Made by a program: the position numbers and the translations under genes
Notes under the pieces: model-generated
What the model was told of the DNA's origin: nothing
Database searches by the model: none
The model's input: only the letters and a program-made list of their open reading frames with translations
In this document: one piece after another, positions 10,755 to 20,293 of the stretch
Layout of the letters: every line of letters starts with the position of its first letter
Numbering within the stretch: the first letter of the stretch is position 1
NCBI GenBank assembly: GCA_026225945.1
Contig: JAMJFZ010003163.1
Location: 23,313,001-23,377,000 of the forward strand
Direction: 5' to 3'
DNA: 64,000 bases
DNA from: Cricetomys ansorgei
Taxonomy: Eukaryota > Chordata > Mammalia > Rodentia > Nesomyidae

Positions 10755-11498
10755 ATGTTTCTCGCGAAGGCGATCCTGGAAGGGGCAGAACAGGGTCTTG
10801 GGGGGGCTCTAGGAGGCCTTCTTGGAGGAGGTGGTCAAGGAAGAGGAGGCGGAGGCAACATGGGAGGCATCATTGGAGGAATCGTCAACTTTATCAGCGA
10901 GGCTGCGGCAGCTCAGTATACCCCAGAGCCGCCCCCACCGAAGCTGCATTTTACCGCGGTGGAGGCCTCGGAGAGCGAGGAAGTCAGACGCTTCCGACAA
11001 CAATTTGCACAGCTGGCCGGACCCGACATGGAGGTGGATGCCACTGACCTGATGAAAATTCTCAACAAAGTTCTTGCCAAGCATAAGGATCTGAAGACCG
11101 ACGGCTTCAGTCTGGAAACCTGCAGGAGCATCGTCTCCGTCATGGACAGCGACACGACGGGCAAGCTGGGCTTCGAGGAGTTTAAGTACCTGTGGAACAA
11201 CATCAAGAAATGGCAGTGTGTTTTCAAGCAGTGTGACAGCGACCGTTCTGGCTCTCTCAGCAGCTCCCAGCTGCACAGGGCCCTGCAGGAGGCAGGCTTC
11301 CAGCTCAGTGATCAACTTTTCGTGATGATTGTCCGTCGGTATGCTGACGAGGATGGTAGTATGAATTTCAACAACTTCATCAGCTGCCTGGTCCGCCTGG
11401 ATGCCATGTTTCGTGCTTTCAAGTCTCTGGATCGAGATGCGGACGGTCTGATTCAGGTGTCTATCCGAGAGTGGCTGCAGCTGACCATGTATTCCTGA
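10755..11498 (+). CDS. Capns2: Calpain small subunit 2 (CAPNS2), intact intronless gene
   Basis: The 247-residue protein closely matches CAPNS2 (248 aa in human as I recall it), the regulatory partner of the classical cytosolic Ca2+-dependent cysteine proteases calpain-1 and -2. Residues 14-43 form the glycine-rich membrane-interacting region, shorter than in CAPNS1. TPEPPPP (56-62) links to the penta-EF-hand domain (~80-247). Loops are visible at 131-142 (DSDTTGKLGFEE), 161-172 (DSDRSGSLSSSQ), 197-208 (ADEDGSMNFNNF) and about 226-237 (DRDADGLIQVSI), with the atypical first loop near 88-100. Loop 3 ends in Gln instead of Glu, which I also recall for human. The C-terminal hand ending LQLTMYS pairs with the calpain large subunit. 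The start has A at -3. There is no intron, consistent with an old retrocopy of Capns1. It is nested in an Lpcat2 intron on the same strand. Confidence 0.97.
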   Translation: MFLAKAILEGAEQGLGGALGGLLGGGGQGRGGGGNMGGIIGGIVNFISEAAAAQYTPEPPPPKLHFTAVEASESEEVRRFRQQFAQLAGPDMEVDATDLMKILNKVLAKHKDLKTDGFSLETCRSIVSVMDSDTTGKLGFEEFKYLWNNIKKWQCVFKQCDSDRSGSLSSSQLHRALQEAGFQLSDQLFVMIVRRYADEDGSMNFNNFISCLVRLDAMFRAFKSLDRDADGLIQVSIREWLQLTMYS

Positions 11499-11695
11499 AA
11501 TGGACACAGAGAGGTGGAGACCCTCCCTGGAGGACAGGACCACAGGAAGCCTTGCCGTGTGGGGACCAGAGCCCATATCCCACCCAGTCTCTGCCATCTC
11601 CTGGAGGGCTCTTTTCCGATGCTGCATATTCCTGATTGTAGTCTACACTTGACCGCTTTACTTTAATCGGTAATTAAAACCGATTTTTGGACAAA
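11499..11695 (+). promoter_or_regulatory. Capns2: Capns2 3'UTR with ATTAAA poly(A) signal
   Basis: A short 3'UTR follows the TGA at 11496-11498. The variant poly(A) signal ATTAAA lies at 11673-11678 and a GT-rich stretch (gtactgagtggtttgtgtat) follows about 20 bp later, as expected for a cleavage site near 11695. This would give Capns2 its own 3' end inside the Lpcat2 intron. Confidence 0.65.
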
Positions 11696-12146
11696 AGTGT
11701 ACTGAGTGGTTTGTGTATCGTTTTGGTTTTGTTTGTTTTTCGAGAGACTTGGGGAGGGGTTGGGTTGACTTTGAAAGGTTGTTGCTGATGAATGGATTTG
11801 CATTGTTTACAATCCTGAAATACCTCAAGAAAGCACCAGGAGAGAGGGTTTTTTCAAAGCTGAAAAGGAAAAGTTTAGTCTGTTCTGCTCATCAGTTCAC
11901 ATCTGGTGTTTGTATTATGAAGAAGTGCACTTTCCAGAGAACTCGCTTTATTGTAGAGCAGCGGGCTGAAAAATGTGAGAGTAAGCGCTTTTATGTAGTG
12001 GTATCATTTTATAAAAAAAAATGTGAATCGCTCTTGTGTTTACTTCACACAAAATCAGGCGCACCCAGGTGAGGTTAGCCAGCTCTTGTCCTGTCTTGCC
12101 CTACCTTAGAGCAAGGAAAATTCTTCTGCTTATCTTTGGAAACTCC

Positions 12147-12187
<41 letters not shown>

Positions 12188-13690
12188 ACAGAACCAAACA
12201 AAACACATAATTAGCAATCAGTGAAATGGAAAATGAAGCAGCATAGACAAGTATTGCTGACTTTTATTGCAGTGGTTTGAGGCCCTGGCTGCAATTTAGC
12301 GTTGCAGGGAGAGATCTTTAGCAATAGACCCACACCCACTCCAGATAAAGTAGGCTTTTCAGAAGCCTCTCTTCCTTAAGCTCGCCCTGCTCATGCTAAT
12401 GAGCAACCAAGCTGACAGTCTTAAGCACTTTGGATTATGCCTGTGTCTCAGTGTTTTTCAAATCTGTCTCAGGCAGAACTGCCAAGCAGGAGAGTCACTG
12501 CCGCCCCCATTCAAGAAAGGGAAATAGTGAGAACCTGCCACCCCACAGCTGAGTTACCTATGTTCTTCTGGTGTATAGCTCTTAGGCTGATTTTATTATT
12601 TTGGTACAAGCTGTTTGTTATAGCCGAGCAAACAGAACCCAGGACCCGCATACATCAGAGTGGACTCCCAAGAGAGGCTCAGTTGCAAATCTCTGTTCAC
12701 CTGTTCCCTGTTCTTCAGTGGCTTTCCCTCCCTGCTGTGCTCAATGCATTCCTTCTATCATCCTTGGCCACTTTGGAGAGTCCTTCTGAGTTCAAAAATA
12801 AATTATTTTTCTTCCTTTAATTCATTTAGAAGGGAGTTGTAACTATGGAAACGATTTGCTGGTCTCTTAGGGGGTCTGGGGCTCCTGTTGGAAAGTCCCA
12901 GTGATGCTGGGCGAGGTTGGCACCTGGCGTCTGTGTTCACCATCACCGCCATCAGGTAGTATTTATGAAATACCACACAGTAATTCTGAACTGAGCTCAG
13001 AGATCGCATCAGCTTTCTTCATGGGACTTGTAATTTAACGTGGTCCGATAGTCTGCTTAGACCAGCTGTGGGCTTATAAGCGTGGGGCTATTGGCAGCAA
13101 CTACAAATTCACATCAGTCTCTCTGTTGCAGAATAAACCCAGGAATACAGCAGACAACGGGACAGGAGAGTAGCCAGGAAAGGGAGGCAGCTGCCAAGAT
13201 GTCTATCAGGACTCAGAATATTTTTTCTCTAATTTGATTTCCACATTGCGGTTGTAGAAAGGACGATGTAGAGCTTGTATTTTTGTTCCAAATCTCATCA
13301 TGAGTCTTATGAAAGTTAAGGCTGTCATCACATACTAGAAGTGACATTAAGTGTTTCCCCCATTCCTCCAGCTAAGGGAATACTTATTTTCATGATTCGC
13401 CTCTAACATGTGCATGAAAAACAACCAGAAGCCATCGTCTTCTATGTGTACTTCCTGTTGTCTTCTCTATTCATATAAAATTTATCTAGATGACCCCAGT
13501 CACCAGTGTGAATACTAGAAAATTCAGTCTAAACTCTAGCTTGTCTCAAGTAGACTTGTCTTTGGCATTGTATAGCTCCAACAGCTAGAACAGTGACTGG
13601 CTTTCTTGGTTTTCATTAAGTAGTTAATGTTTAAAGCTACACTTTCATGGTTAGAGAAAATATTCACTTGCAACTTTAAAAAAAAGTACC
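11696..13690. other. Intronic stretch with one (GA)n tract, no gene seen
   Basis: Unique-looking intron apart from the (GA)n run at 12153-12184. The 119- and 127-codon ORFs (11713-12072, 12437-12820) show no domain and lie in AT-rich sequence; I regard them as chance. Confidence 0.5.
12153..12184 (+). repeat. (AG)n microsatellite
   Basis: About 16 uninterrupted AG units. Confidence 0.95.
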
Positions 13691-13694
13691 ATAT

Positions 13695-13805
13695 CATTGG
13701 ACATGGAGGCCCATGTCTGTGATCTTCTGGGGTCAGGAATTCAAGTCAAGCCTTGACTATGTAGCTAGTGAGCTTGGCTACTCAAGACCCTATCTCAAGT
13801 CCTAG
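13695..13805 (+). repeat. Degenerate B1-like SINE
   Basis: The plus strand keeps the B1 order: a ggaggcccatgtctgtgatc head, tcaggaattcaagtcaagcc centre and actcaagaccctatctcaag tail. It is highly diverged (PB1/B1F-like age). Confidence 0.5.
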
Positions 13806-14742
13806 AGTCCCCATGCAAAATACCTGTGTAGAAAACTACTTATAGCCTGTGAAGAAGGCTTTTGAGTCATCCACCCCATTGTCACTGACTGTCTAACATT
13901 AAAGAATACAATCAAGGTTGTAAACTGAGAACGACAGAAGAGTACATGAAGCTGTCCTATGTGCGCATTTGCATTTCAAAACTGCATACGACTTTGAAAA
14001 TAACTTTATCTCGAGTGTATCCACTAAGTTTTGTGACCTGGAAAAGCAGAGAAAGAAAATGTGTGCTTTATATCCGAGAACCTTCCAAAAACATATAATT
14101 TGTTATGTCGCCTTGAAGGTCACTCTGGGAACATGATTTAATATTTTAAAGGTTCACCCACATAGGAACCCTGTACTGAGTGTGAGCTGATCTTGAAGAA
14201 TGTCAGAATTACTATTTGAAAGTGCTAACACAATGCTAAGTGTATTAAAATAGTTTAACTGTAAGAAAATTAGTAGTATTCTTGTATGTGTGGTAGAAAT
14301 ATACTCTCAATCAGAATACCCAGGCAAGTGGAACTCTTCTCCTTGACTATTTTGATAACTGAGACATACGGCATCTTCATAATAGCGTTCCTCAGGAGTG
14401 TAGCGTGCCTTCACAGTGGAACTTACTTGCAGACAAGTAGATGGTATTTTATGGGAATACTTCGAATGTTACTCTGAGAACATTGGTTATCTGTCACTCA
14501 CAAAGATGATATCAATTACAACACAGCAAAGAGAAAACAACCCCATACTTGGGAATAACTCACCCTTGTGAGATGTATTCAGAATTGTATCCTTAAATGT
14601 TGTAATACTCAAAACCTTATTTAAAAATTCTGATTCTAAATGAAAAAAAAAATTAAAACATGTTAAATAAATTAAGTTGCTGAGCAGCCTTGAAGAAGTG
14701 ATGCCTGAGAGGAGCCAGGTCATTTATTATTTCTCCTGAGAT
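13806..14742. other. AT-rich intron, nothing recognised
   Basis: No SINE, LTR or gene signature is visible. ORFs are short. Confidence 0.5.
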
Positions 14743-14744
14743 TA

Positions 14745-14786
<42 letters not shown>

Positions 14787-14845
14787 TATATATATTTATA
14801 CACATATACATATATATATACATAATATACACACACATATATATT
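14743..14845 (+). repeat. Compound (TG)n-(TA)n microsatellite
   Basis: A (TG) run of about 17 units passes into alternating TATATA/CACATA sequence. It abuts the tail of the following inverted SINE, a common origin for such repeats. Confidence 0.95.
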
Positions 14846-14849
14846 TATG

Positions 14850-15030
14850 TGTATGAATGTTGTGCCTATGTGTGTCTGTGCACCATGTGTGTACAGTATC
14901 TGCAGAGGGTATCAGATCCCCTTGGACTGGAGTTACAGATGGTTGTGAGCTGCCACATGGGTGCTAGAAACCAAACTTGGGTCATCCAGAAGAGTAGCCA
15001 GTGCTCTTAACTGCTGCGTGGTGGCCCCAG
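14850..15030 (-). repeat. B2-family SINE
   Basis: The plus strand shows the reversed B2/B3 body: ggagttacagatggttgtga, then the gctgccacatgggtgctaga block, then agccagtgctcttaactgct. The order is the reverse complement of the element, head at the right. Confidence 0.85.
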
Positions 15031-15034
15031 GCCC

Positions 15035-16178
15035 CCTCCTGAGACTGTAAACAGCTAATATAAGAACAAGTTACTTAGACTTCCCATTGCTTCTAGAGGC
15101 CAGGGTGGCAGGTAAAAGGTGCTGGGTGACTGGACTCACTGTGCCCTGCCCCACATTTTGTGCTTTTCTCGTCCTGCTGACCTCCAGGGAAGGGATGAAG
15201 GCCACAGATGGAGCTCGCTGAAGCTTGGCCACACTTCTTTTTGCAGTGACTCAGTGTAACTCCTAGGCGTCAACTCTGGACTGCTCAACTCTGCTTTGGC
15301 AGAGGATATGGAGAAATGACTAAGACCTTCCATTGAATGGTTCATTTCTTCATTTCCATGTATCTCTGAAATCAATTTTAAGACCAGGTGCCATTATTAA
15401 ATTTATAATTCTTCCTGGGGAAGTTTTAAACAAACCACCGTTGGTTTATGGAATAATTTTTTTAATCACAAAACCGATTCAAAATATGAAAATTTAAAAA
15501 GTGTATATTGTTGTATAACTTTTTGTCCATTTTAAAATATACTTTATTGAACTGTTTGTTGAATTTAAATGATTGATGGTCGAACTACTTAAATTTAATT
15601 GCAGTTGTAGAAATAGTGACTTTTATTAACTTGAAATGAAATGCATGTGCTGGTTTTATTAGTAGTTTCTACAGTTTCTTCCAGTTCTCAATTTTATTGT
15701 TCCGAATCAGGAGCCTCAGTAGTATATTACTAATCCAATAAAATAACCTCTCCAAATAATTTCCATCCTGATTTTTTCCTCCTTCACGTTACTAGGAAGA
15801 AGATTTACATATTTTTTTCCTTGTGAGTCAAGAATCTGTCCTAATTGATCATACTAATAAAAAATAGAATGTGTCCACTGAAGAATGCTCAGCCATCATC
15901 TACTAATGAAAATTTGGGCTCTAGCACATTGCTTTGTTCCGTGACTAGTGGTAATAGGAAGGGTCTGTTACCTTTTCTTGTCTGCAAAGAAAGTTCGCTT
16001 GACCTGCGTTCCACATAGGGTTCACGGTGTAGTAAGGACTGATCGTTCGTGACTCCTGTATTGCTCAGTGAAAGTCAGCTGTGTAGGAAGCTTATCTATG
16101 TTGAGCAACTTTGCTATGATTCAGTAAGTTCAACTTCTAAGGCTATTAAAATCCACTGTGTATAGTATGTAGACCATA
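15035..16178. other. Intron, nothing recognised
   Basis: AT-rich unique sequence. I see no gene, RNA gene or identifiable repeat. Confidence 0.5.
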
Positions 16179-16179
16179 G

Positions 16180-16330
16180 CCAGGTTGTGTTGGGCACACC
16201 TCTAATCCCAGCACTCAGGAGGCAGAGGCAGGTGGATCTCTGAGTTTGAGGCCAGCCTGGTCTACAGAGTGAGTTCCGGGACAGCCAGGGCTACACAGAG
16301 AAATCCTGTCTTGAAAAACAAAACAAAGAA
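16180..16330 (+). repeat. B1 SINE (well preserved)
   Basis: Near-complete 7SL-derived B1: gccaggttgtgttgggcaca head, A-box/B-box region, cctggtctacagagtgagtt centre, ctacacagagaaatcctgtc tail and an A-rich tract. One of the better-preserved SINEs in the window. Confidence 0.95.
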
Positions 16331-17157
16331 ACATAAAAAATAAAACATCAATGAAAGAATTAAATGGTGTTGGCACAAGAACCATCTTGTGCTCCTTAAA
16401 ATGATGTCTTCTTTGAAGCTCTCGTGGTGATGACGTACGGATGCTCGCGGTGGCGGTGACGACCTGGTGGATGTGACGTCAGTTAGACACTTAAAGTAGA
16501 CACATCCAGCTGTATTAACTTATACAGCAGTAAAGTTGATTTTTAAAAAAAATAGTCATTCTCAAGATGGTTTCTAGGCAAATAAAGAAGTTGAATGACT
16601 TTAGGTTTTGTCTTAGAAATAAACCCGAATACTTGGGGGAAATCTTAAAATCTGTTTCTGCCCTTTCTGGTGGGAACACGAAATTAAATTATTACTCCTT
16701 TTAGTTTCCGCCCCGCAGTAAGATAAAGTAATATGATGAAAGTTATTTGACTTTCCGAGGCTTGGCTGTTGAGAAGAGGATGAAAACCTCCCTGGAAAGT
16801 GTGCTTAGCACCGGCCATTTCGGGGGCTTTTAGAGACTCTCCCTTTCTCAAGTGCAGCTGATGGCTGGGTGCAGTTGAAGGTCACAGACGCCGATGCCGT
16901 AATCTATGCGATTAAGCATCGCTCTGGCCCTGTCGCTGGTACACCGTTGCTCGGCAGACTCAGCGCTTGAGGACCAACCGTGCGCCGCATCAGTGCTCAC
17001 ACCCGGGATCCTCGTCGTCACAGCGCTTCTCTGTGGCTCCCCTCTGCCCGTCTCCGTCTCAGGTCCCCATTGTTTCCTCCTGTGTCTGACCACAAGTCCT
17101 CGTCCTCCCTCGTGCTCTGACCTATCTCTCCTCCTCCTCCTTTTTCTTCTTTATTCC
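16331..17157. other. Intron with two CpG-rich patches and a CRE palindrome
   Basis: No gene recognised. The 16420-16490 patch contains a perfect CRE, TGACGTCA, at 16474-16481 next to further CpGs. The 16860-17040 patch has well over a dozen CpGs in under 200 bp, unusual for rodent intron DNA. Small ORFs across it (16848-17093 on minus, 16906-17178 on plus) show no domain. Confidence 0.5.
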
Positions 17158-17158
17158 A

Positions 17159-17290
17159 GGCGGGGTTTCACCTTGTAGCTCTAGCTGGCCTGGAACTCAC
17201 TCTGTAGACCAGGCTGGCCTCAAACTCACGGAGCTCCACCTGCCTCTGCCTCCTGAGTGCTGGGATTCAAGGTGGGCATACTGAGCCTGG
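17159..17290 (-). repeat. B1 SINE
   Basis: Reverse-oriented B1: the plus strand shows ctggcctggaactcactctg, the agaccaggctggcctcaaac block and tctgcctcctgagtgctggg in the inverted order. T-rich sequence upstream corresponds to its A-tail. Confidence 0.92.
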
Positions 17291-17299
17291 ATCTTTTCT

Positions 17300-17540
17300 C
17301 CCTCTATCTTTTTTAAAAATTCTTATTTTAATGTTTCTTCTCTCACACGACTTATAGAGTACATCCCAGTCTCCAGCCCCCCCTCCCTCGACCCCTCATC
17401 CATTCCCATCTCCTCCAGATCTACCCCCATCACCACCCACTAATGTCCTCCCTTCTCCCCAGAAAAGAACTGTCTCCCCAGGGTTACGGCACAATCGGGG
17501 CATGGCATAGCAGGATGGAAGGAGGCCAGCACCGCTATCT
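17300..17540. repeat. L1 3'UTR-like pyrimidine-rich fragment (tentative)
   Basis: A block of C/T-rich sequence (ccccccctccctcgacccct ... cctcccttctccccagaaaa) followed by an atggcatagcaggatg-like phrase resembles rodent L1 (Lx-type) 3'-end sequence. It is diverged and I am not certain. Confidence 0.4.
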
Positions 17541-18109
17541 TAAGCTGTCCTTCTCTTGATAGCTAGTGTGTGTGTCAGCCTGGGTTGGACTCATCTATCC
17601 TCTGTTTTCTGTTGCCACCATGACACTCCTCCTGAACTAGGTCACGCTAGTTGTGTTTGGTTTTCATTGACTCCAAAGTACAGGGGCTTCTGGGACCGGA
17701 AATGCCCAAGGGGTTGTTGGGTTTGCCTCAGTGGCTCCTGGTTTATTCCAGGTTAAGCTAGCGAGAGCTAAAGAATGCAGCTTGATTAATAGCTCAGTTT
17801 CCCTTTTTTCCCTTTTCCTTCCATTTTCTGTGTTAATAAACAACAAAGCGTTGTTTATCAACCTTCCAGGACCTTTTGGGATCCTCTGGTACTGGCCATC
17901 TTGGCAGGACCGTCTTTGCCTTGGACCCAGTGCTGTATTCCCACTAAGGATTAAACTCCTAGTCCCTGCCTCGCTGAAGGGTTCTCCTCAGAGCAATTCT
18001 GAACTTGGGACCTAACACTGACTGTCAGTGGGTCACTTTGCATGCCCTCAGTAGTTAGCACTTATGGTTAGCATTGGATATAGCATGCTCTGCCTCCTGA
18101 ACTGGGAAT

Positions 18110-18115
18110 GGGTAG
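18110..18115. repeat. Target-site duplication GGGTAG (left copy)
   Basis: The six bases immediately outside the left LTR are GGGTAG, identical to those outside the right LTR (20149-20154). Six base pairs is the duplication length typical of class II (ERVK/betaretrovirus-like) integrases. Confidence 0.9.
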
Positions 18116-18422
18116 TGTAGTAGTTCACTGCTGTGGGAGCTCAGCCAACAGGACAAGGAGGCATCCTCAGAGGTATAAACTCTGCCAGACTTCAGCAGAG
18201 GGAACCACCGTCATGGCCAGTGCCAGACTCCATAGTGGAGCCCCGAGCTCTCAGCTCAGGTGTTTTTATTGATTCTGAACTCCTCAGGTGCAGATAAACA
18301 ATTAAACATCCCCCAAAGAAATCTAACATCTACAAACAATACGGAACGCCAGACCTAGGCTAGCCCCTCACTTAACAGTGCATAAGACATTTTCAAACAT
18401 AAGTAGACAAACTTCCCCAATA
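18116..18422 (-). repeat. 3' LTR of the ERV-like element
   Basis: 307 bp, starting TGTAGTAG on the plus strand (i.e. ending CTACTACA on the element strand). The minus-strand AATAAA lies at 18265-18270. It aligns over its length with 19844-20148 and with the solo LTR at 47271-47617. Confidence 0.9.
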
Positions 18423-18435
18423 TTTCCCCTTTTTT
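18423..18435 (-). other. Polypurine tract of the ERV-like element
   Basis: On the minus strand AAAAAAGGGGAAA abuts the 3' LTR. This is the expected plus-strand primer for reverse transcription and confirms the antisense orientation. Confidence 0.85.
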
Positions 18436-19822
18436 ATATGTCAATCAAGAAATTGCTTTTTATCTCTACAACACAATTTAATACTACGCAAGCAAAACTA
18501 TTTACAAGGGGAACAGTCACGTGTGTTGCTAATGCACAGGACCAAATGAAACCAAACACCTATCAAGCTTTTCACAGTGTCTGTGGACAGCAGAATAACA
18601 CTCCATGTCCACTTATCTGGAACTCACTCACAATCATCTGGGCTCCTCCAAAGGGCTGGGTTGCTTCTCTGGCTCTGCCCTCTGCAGCACACACGGTTTA
18701 TCCTCCATGCTCTGGTTGGCTCACAACACTGCTGCTGCTGTTTTTGGTGGTCGTCCCATGGTACTGGCATCTTCAGAAAACTGCTGAGGTCCCTTGCTGC
18801 ATCTGGGCTGCACTTTCACCAGTAGCCTTTCCTGGACTCCCTTCATTGTGCCAAGTCTTTACATGACTCCTTCATCTGGGCCTTCAACTGCTACTTTGGC
18901 GGCACCTTCACTAATGGCCTCCCTTGGCCCCTTATAGTACCAAGCCTCAGCTGCTCTCCAAAGACCCCTTCTTGCCTTCAAAACCAGCACCATCTGGGTG
19001 ACTCTTACAGTACCAAGTTCAGCTGCCAGCAGGAGATACAACCTTGACCAGTTCTGGAAGACAGCTTCTGTGTGCTGACCCTTAGGAAACACTTTCCAGA
19101 TTCTAAGATAAAGTCTGGTTTTCTGGAAAAATAGCTGGTCACTGCAGTAAGAGTGGCCTCGTGGGATGCACTTATCATCATCACCAGTATCTGGACAGCT
19201 TGTCTTTCTCTTAGGTTTGCAGAAGAAAAACAAACAAACAACAACAACAAAAAAAAACTGGTCAGTTTAATTAAGCAGCTTTTTGGCTCTAAGCTGCAGA
19301 TACCACAATAGCAAGGGTTTCCTGGGGCCAGTGGGAAGAATATCTGGCAAAGTCTTGGTAGTTTGGCATCCTTTTTCACCACCCCTAAGGGGAAACATAC
19401 AACCCCTTCCGTAGATCTCAAACACAATGTCTTGAGCTTCCCACACATACAGGGCATCTATCAGAAAAGTCAGCTTGTCAAACAGCACGCTACCACCAGC
19501 GGTGGAAGGGAGCGTCGGCCCCATGATCAGGAAAAGCAGTAAGAACCTTGCTTTTTCCTGCTCCCAGCTGAATTCTTTATCTCTAAGGGCCTCCATTCTG
19601 TGGCTCTCACTGTTGAGTCCTCTTTCTCACTTAATTTTCACAATTTTTTCTTCATAGAGGCTTATTCCCTTTCCCTCTCTCTCCTCTTCCTCCAGAAGCC
19701 TTCGATTAATACCTCTATCCTCTGGTAGCTTCTCTGAGCATACTTTACAAGACTCTGCAAGGTCTGGAATTTTTTTCTCTTCTTCCTTGTCTCCACATTA
19801 GAAAAGCCGGTGTGATGTCAGT
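18436..19822 (-). mobile_element. Internal region of the ERV-like element, no viral genes recognised
   Basis: About 1.39 kb. Minus-strand ORFs of 124 codons (18859-19233), 150 codons (19005-19457) and 109 codons (19267-19596) overlap in different frames. None shows a retroviral motif I can name. The stretch reading PCPDTGDDDKCIPRG-like (within 18859-19233) and the stretch near IYGRGCMFPLRGGEKG (within 19267-19596) are unlike gag/pol. The region may be non-retroviral sequence captured by the element. An A/CAA-rich run at 19229-19257 (T-rich on the element strand) lies in the middle. Confidence 0.6.
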
Positions 19823-19841
19823 GCCCCACGTTGGTATGCCA
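19823..19841 (-). other. Primer-binding site, tRNA-Lys(1,2)-like
   Basis: Minus-strand TGGCATACCAACGTGGGGC lies two bases after the 5' LTR. The last 12 bases fit the complement of the tRNA-Lys(1,2) 3' end. The GCC part of the usual TGGCGCCC is altered, including a likely CpG-decay change and one extra base. Confidence 0.8.
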
Positions 19842-19843
19842 TT

Positions 19844-20148
19844 TATAGTAGTTCATTGCTGTGGCGGCTCAGCAAGGAGACAAGCAGTTTTCATACGTGC
19901 AAACTCTGCCAGACCTCAGCAGAGAGAACCACTGTCATAGCCAGCTCCAGATCCATAGAGGAACCCCAAGCTCTCTGCTCAGGTGTTTTTATTGATTCTG
20001 AACTCCTCAGGTGCAGATCACAAGCAATCAAACGTCCCCCTCAGAAACCCAACACCTGCAGACAATACGGAACGCCAAGACCTAGGCTAGCCCCTCGCCC
20101 AGCAGTGCATACATTTTCAAGCATAGCTAAAAATAAACTTCCTCAACA
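19844..20148 (-). repeat. 5' LTR of the ERV-like element
   Basis: 305 bp; on the element strand it begins TGTTGAGGAAG and contains AATAAA (plus coordinates 19988-19993). It ends 146 bp before an Lpcat2 exon. A minus-strand LTR promoter here would fire away from that exon into the element. Confidence 0.9.
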
Positions 20149-20154
20149 GGGTAG
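20149..20154. repeat. Target-site duplication GGGTAG (right copy)
   Basis: Exact match to 18110-18115. Confidence 0.9.
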
Positions 20155-20293
20155 TCCTTCTCTTGCTGTCCTTCCCAGGAAAACCCTTCTCGGCGCATGG
20201 CGCTGCAGTGCCACACGGCGCGGTTGTGCTTTACCTCGTGGTGTGGCTAATTCAATAAGGGGCCTTCCTAAACTGATTGCTGTCTTTCCACAG

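Larger units (their letters stand above)
18116..20148 (-). mobile_element. Complete non-autonomous class II ERV-like element, antisense in Lpcat2 intron
   Basis: This is a 2,033-bp element with two LTRs (18116-18422 and 19844-20148), flanked by identical GGGTAG copies. Reading on the minus strand, the right LTR is the 5' LTR. A primer-binding site ending ACCAACGTGGGGC follows it after 2 bp, ~1.42 kb of internal sequence comes next, and a purine tract (AAAAAAGGGGAAA) directly precedes the 3' LTR. The PBS resembles the complement of tRNA-Lys(1,2), apart from a CpG-decayed CGCC part. Both LTRs hold AATAAA on the minus strand. No gag, protease, reverse transcriptase, integrase or env motif is visible, so it must have moved with borrowed enzymes, like ETn-type elements. 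LTRs differ at many sites, so the insertion is old. Exact family name unknown. Confidence 0.88.
2019..20293 (+). other. Large Lpcat2 intron hosting Capns2 and an antisense ERV
   Basis: An 18.3-kb intron (donor GTATGT, acceptor TTTCCACAG). It contains the single-exon Capns2 gene, SINEs, L1 fragments, a ~560-bp TG-rich array and a two-LTR retroelement 140 bp before the acceptor. Individual contents are listed separately. Confidence 0.9.

Noticed and set aside
10809..11627. 272-codon ORF antisense to Capns2
   Set aside because: Mirror of a conserved coding exon with biased codon use; the sense frame is clearly CAPNS2.
16848..17178. Small gene in the CpG-rich intronic patch
   Set aside because: 81- and 90-codon ORFs on opposite strands lack domains, and the plus frame runs into an inverted B1.
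18436..19822. Coding retroviral gag/pol genes in the intronic ERV
   Set aside because: No capsid, zinc-knuckle, protease, reverse transcriptase or integrase signature is seen in any minus-strand frame; the element looks non-coding.
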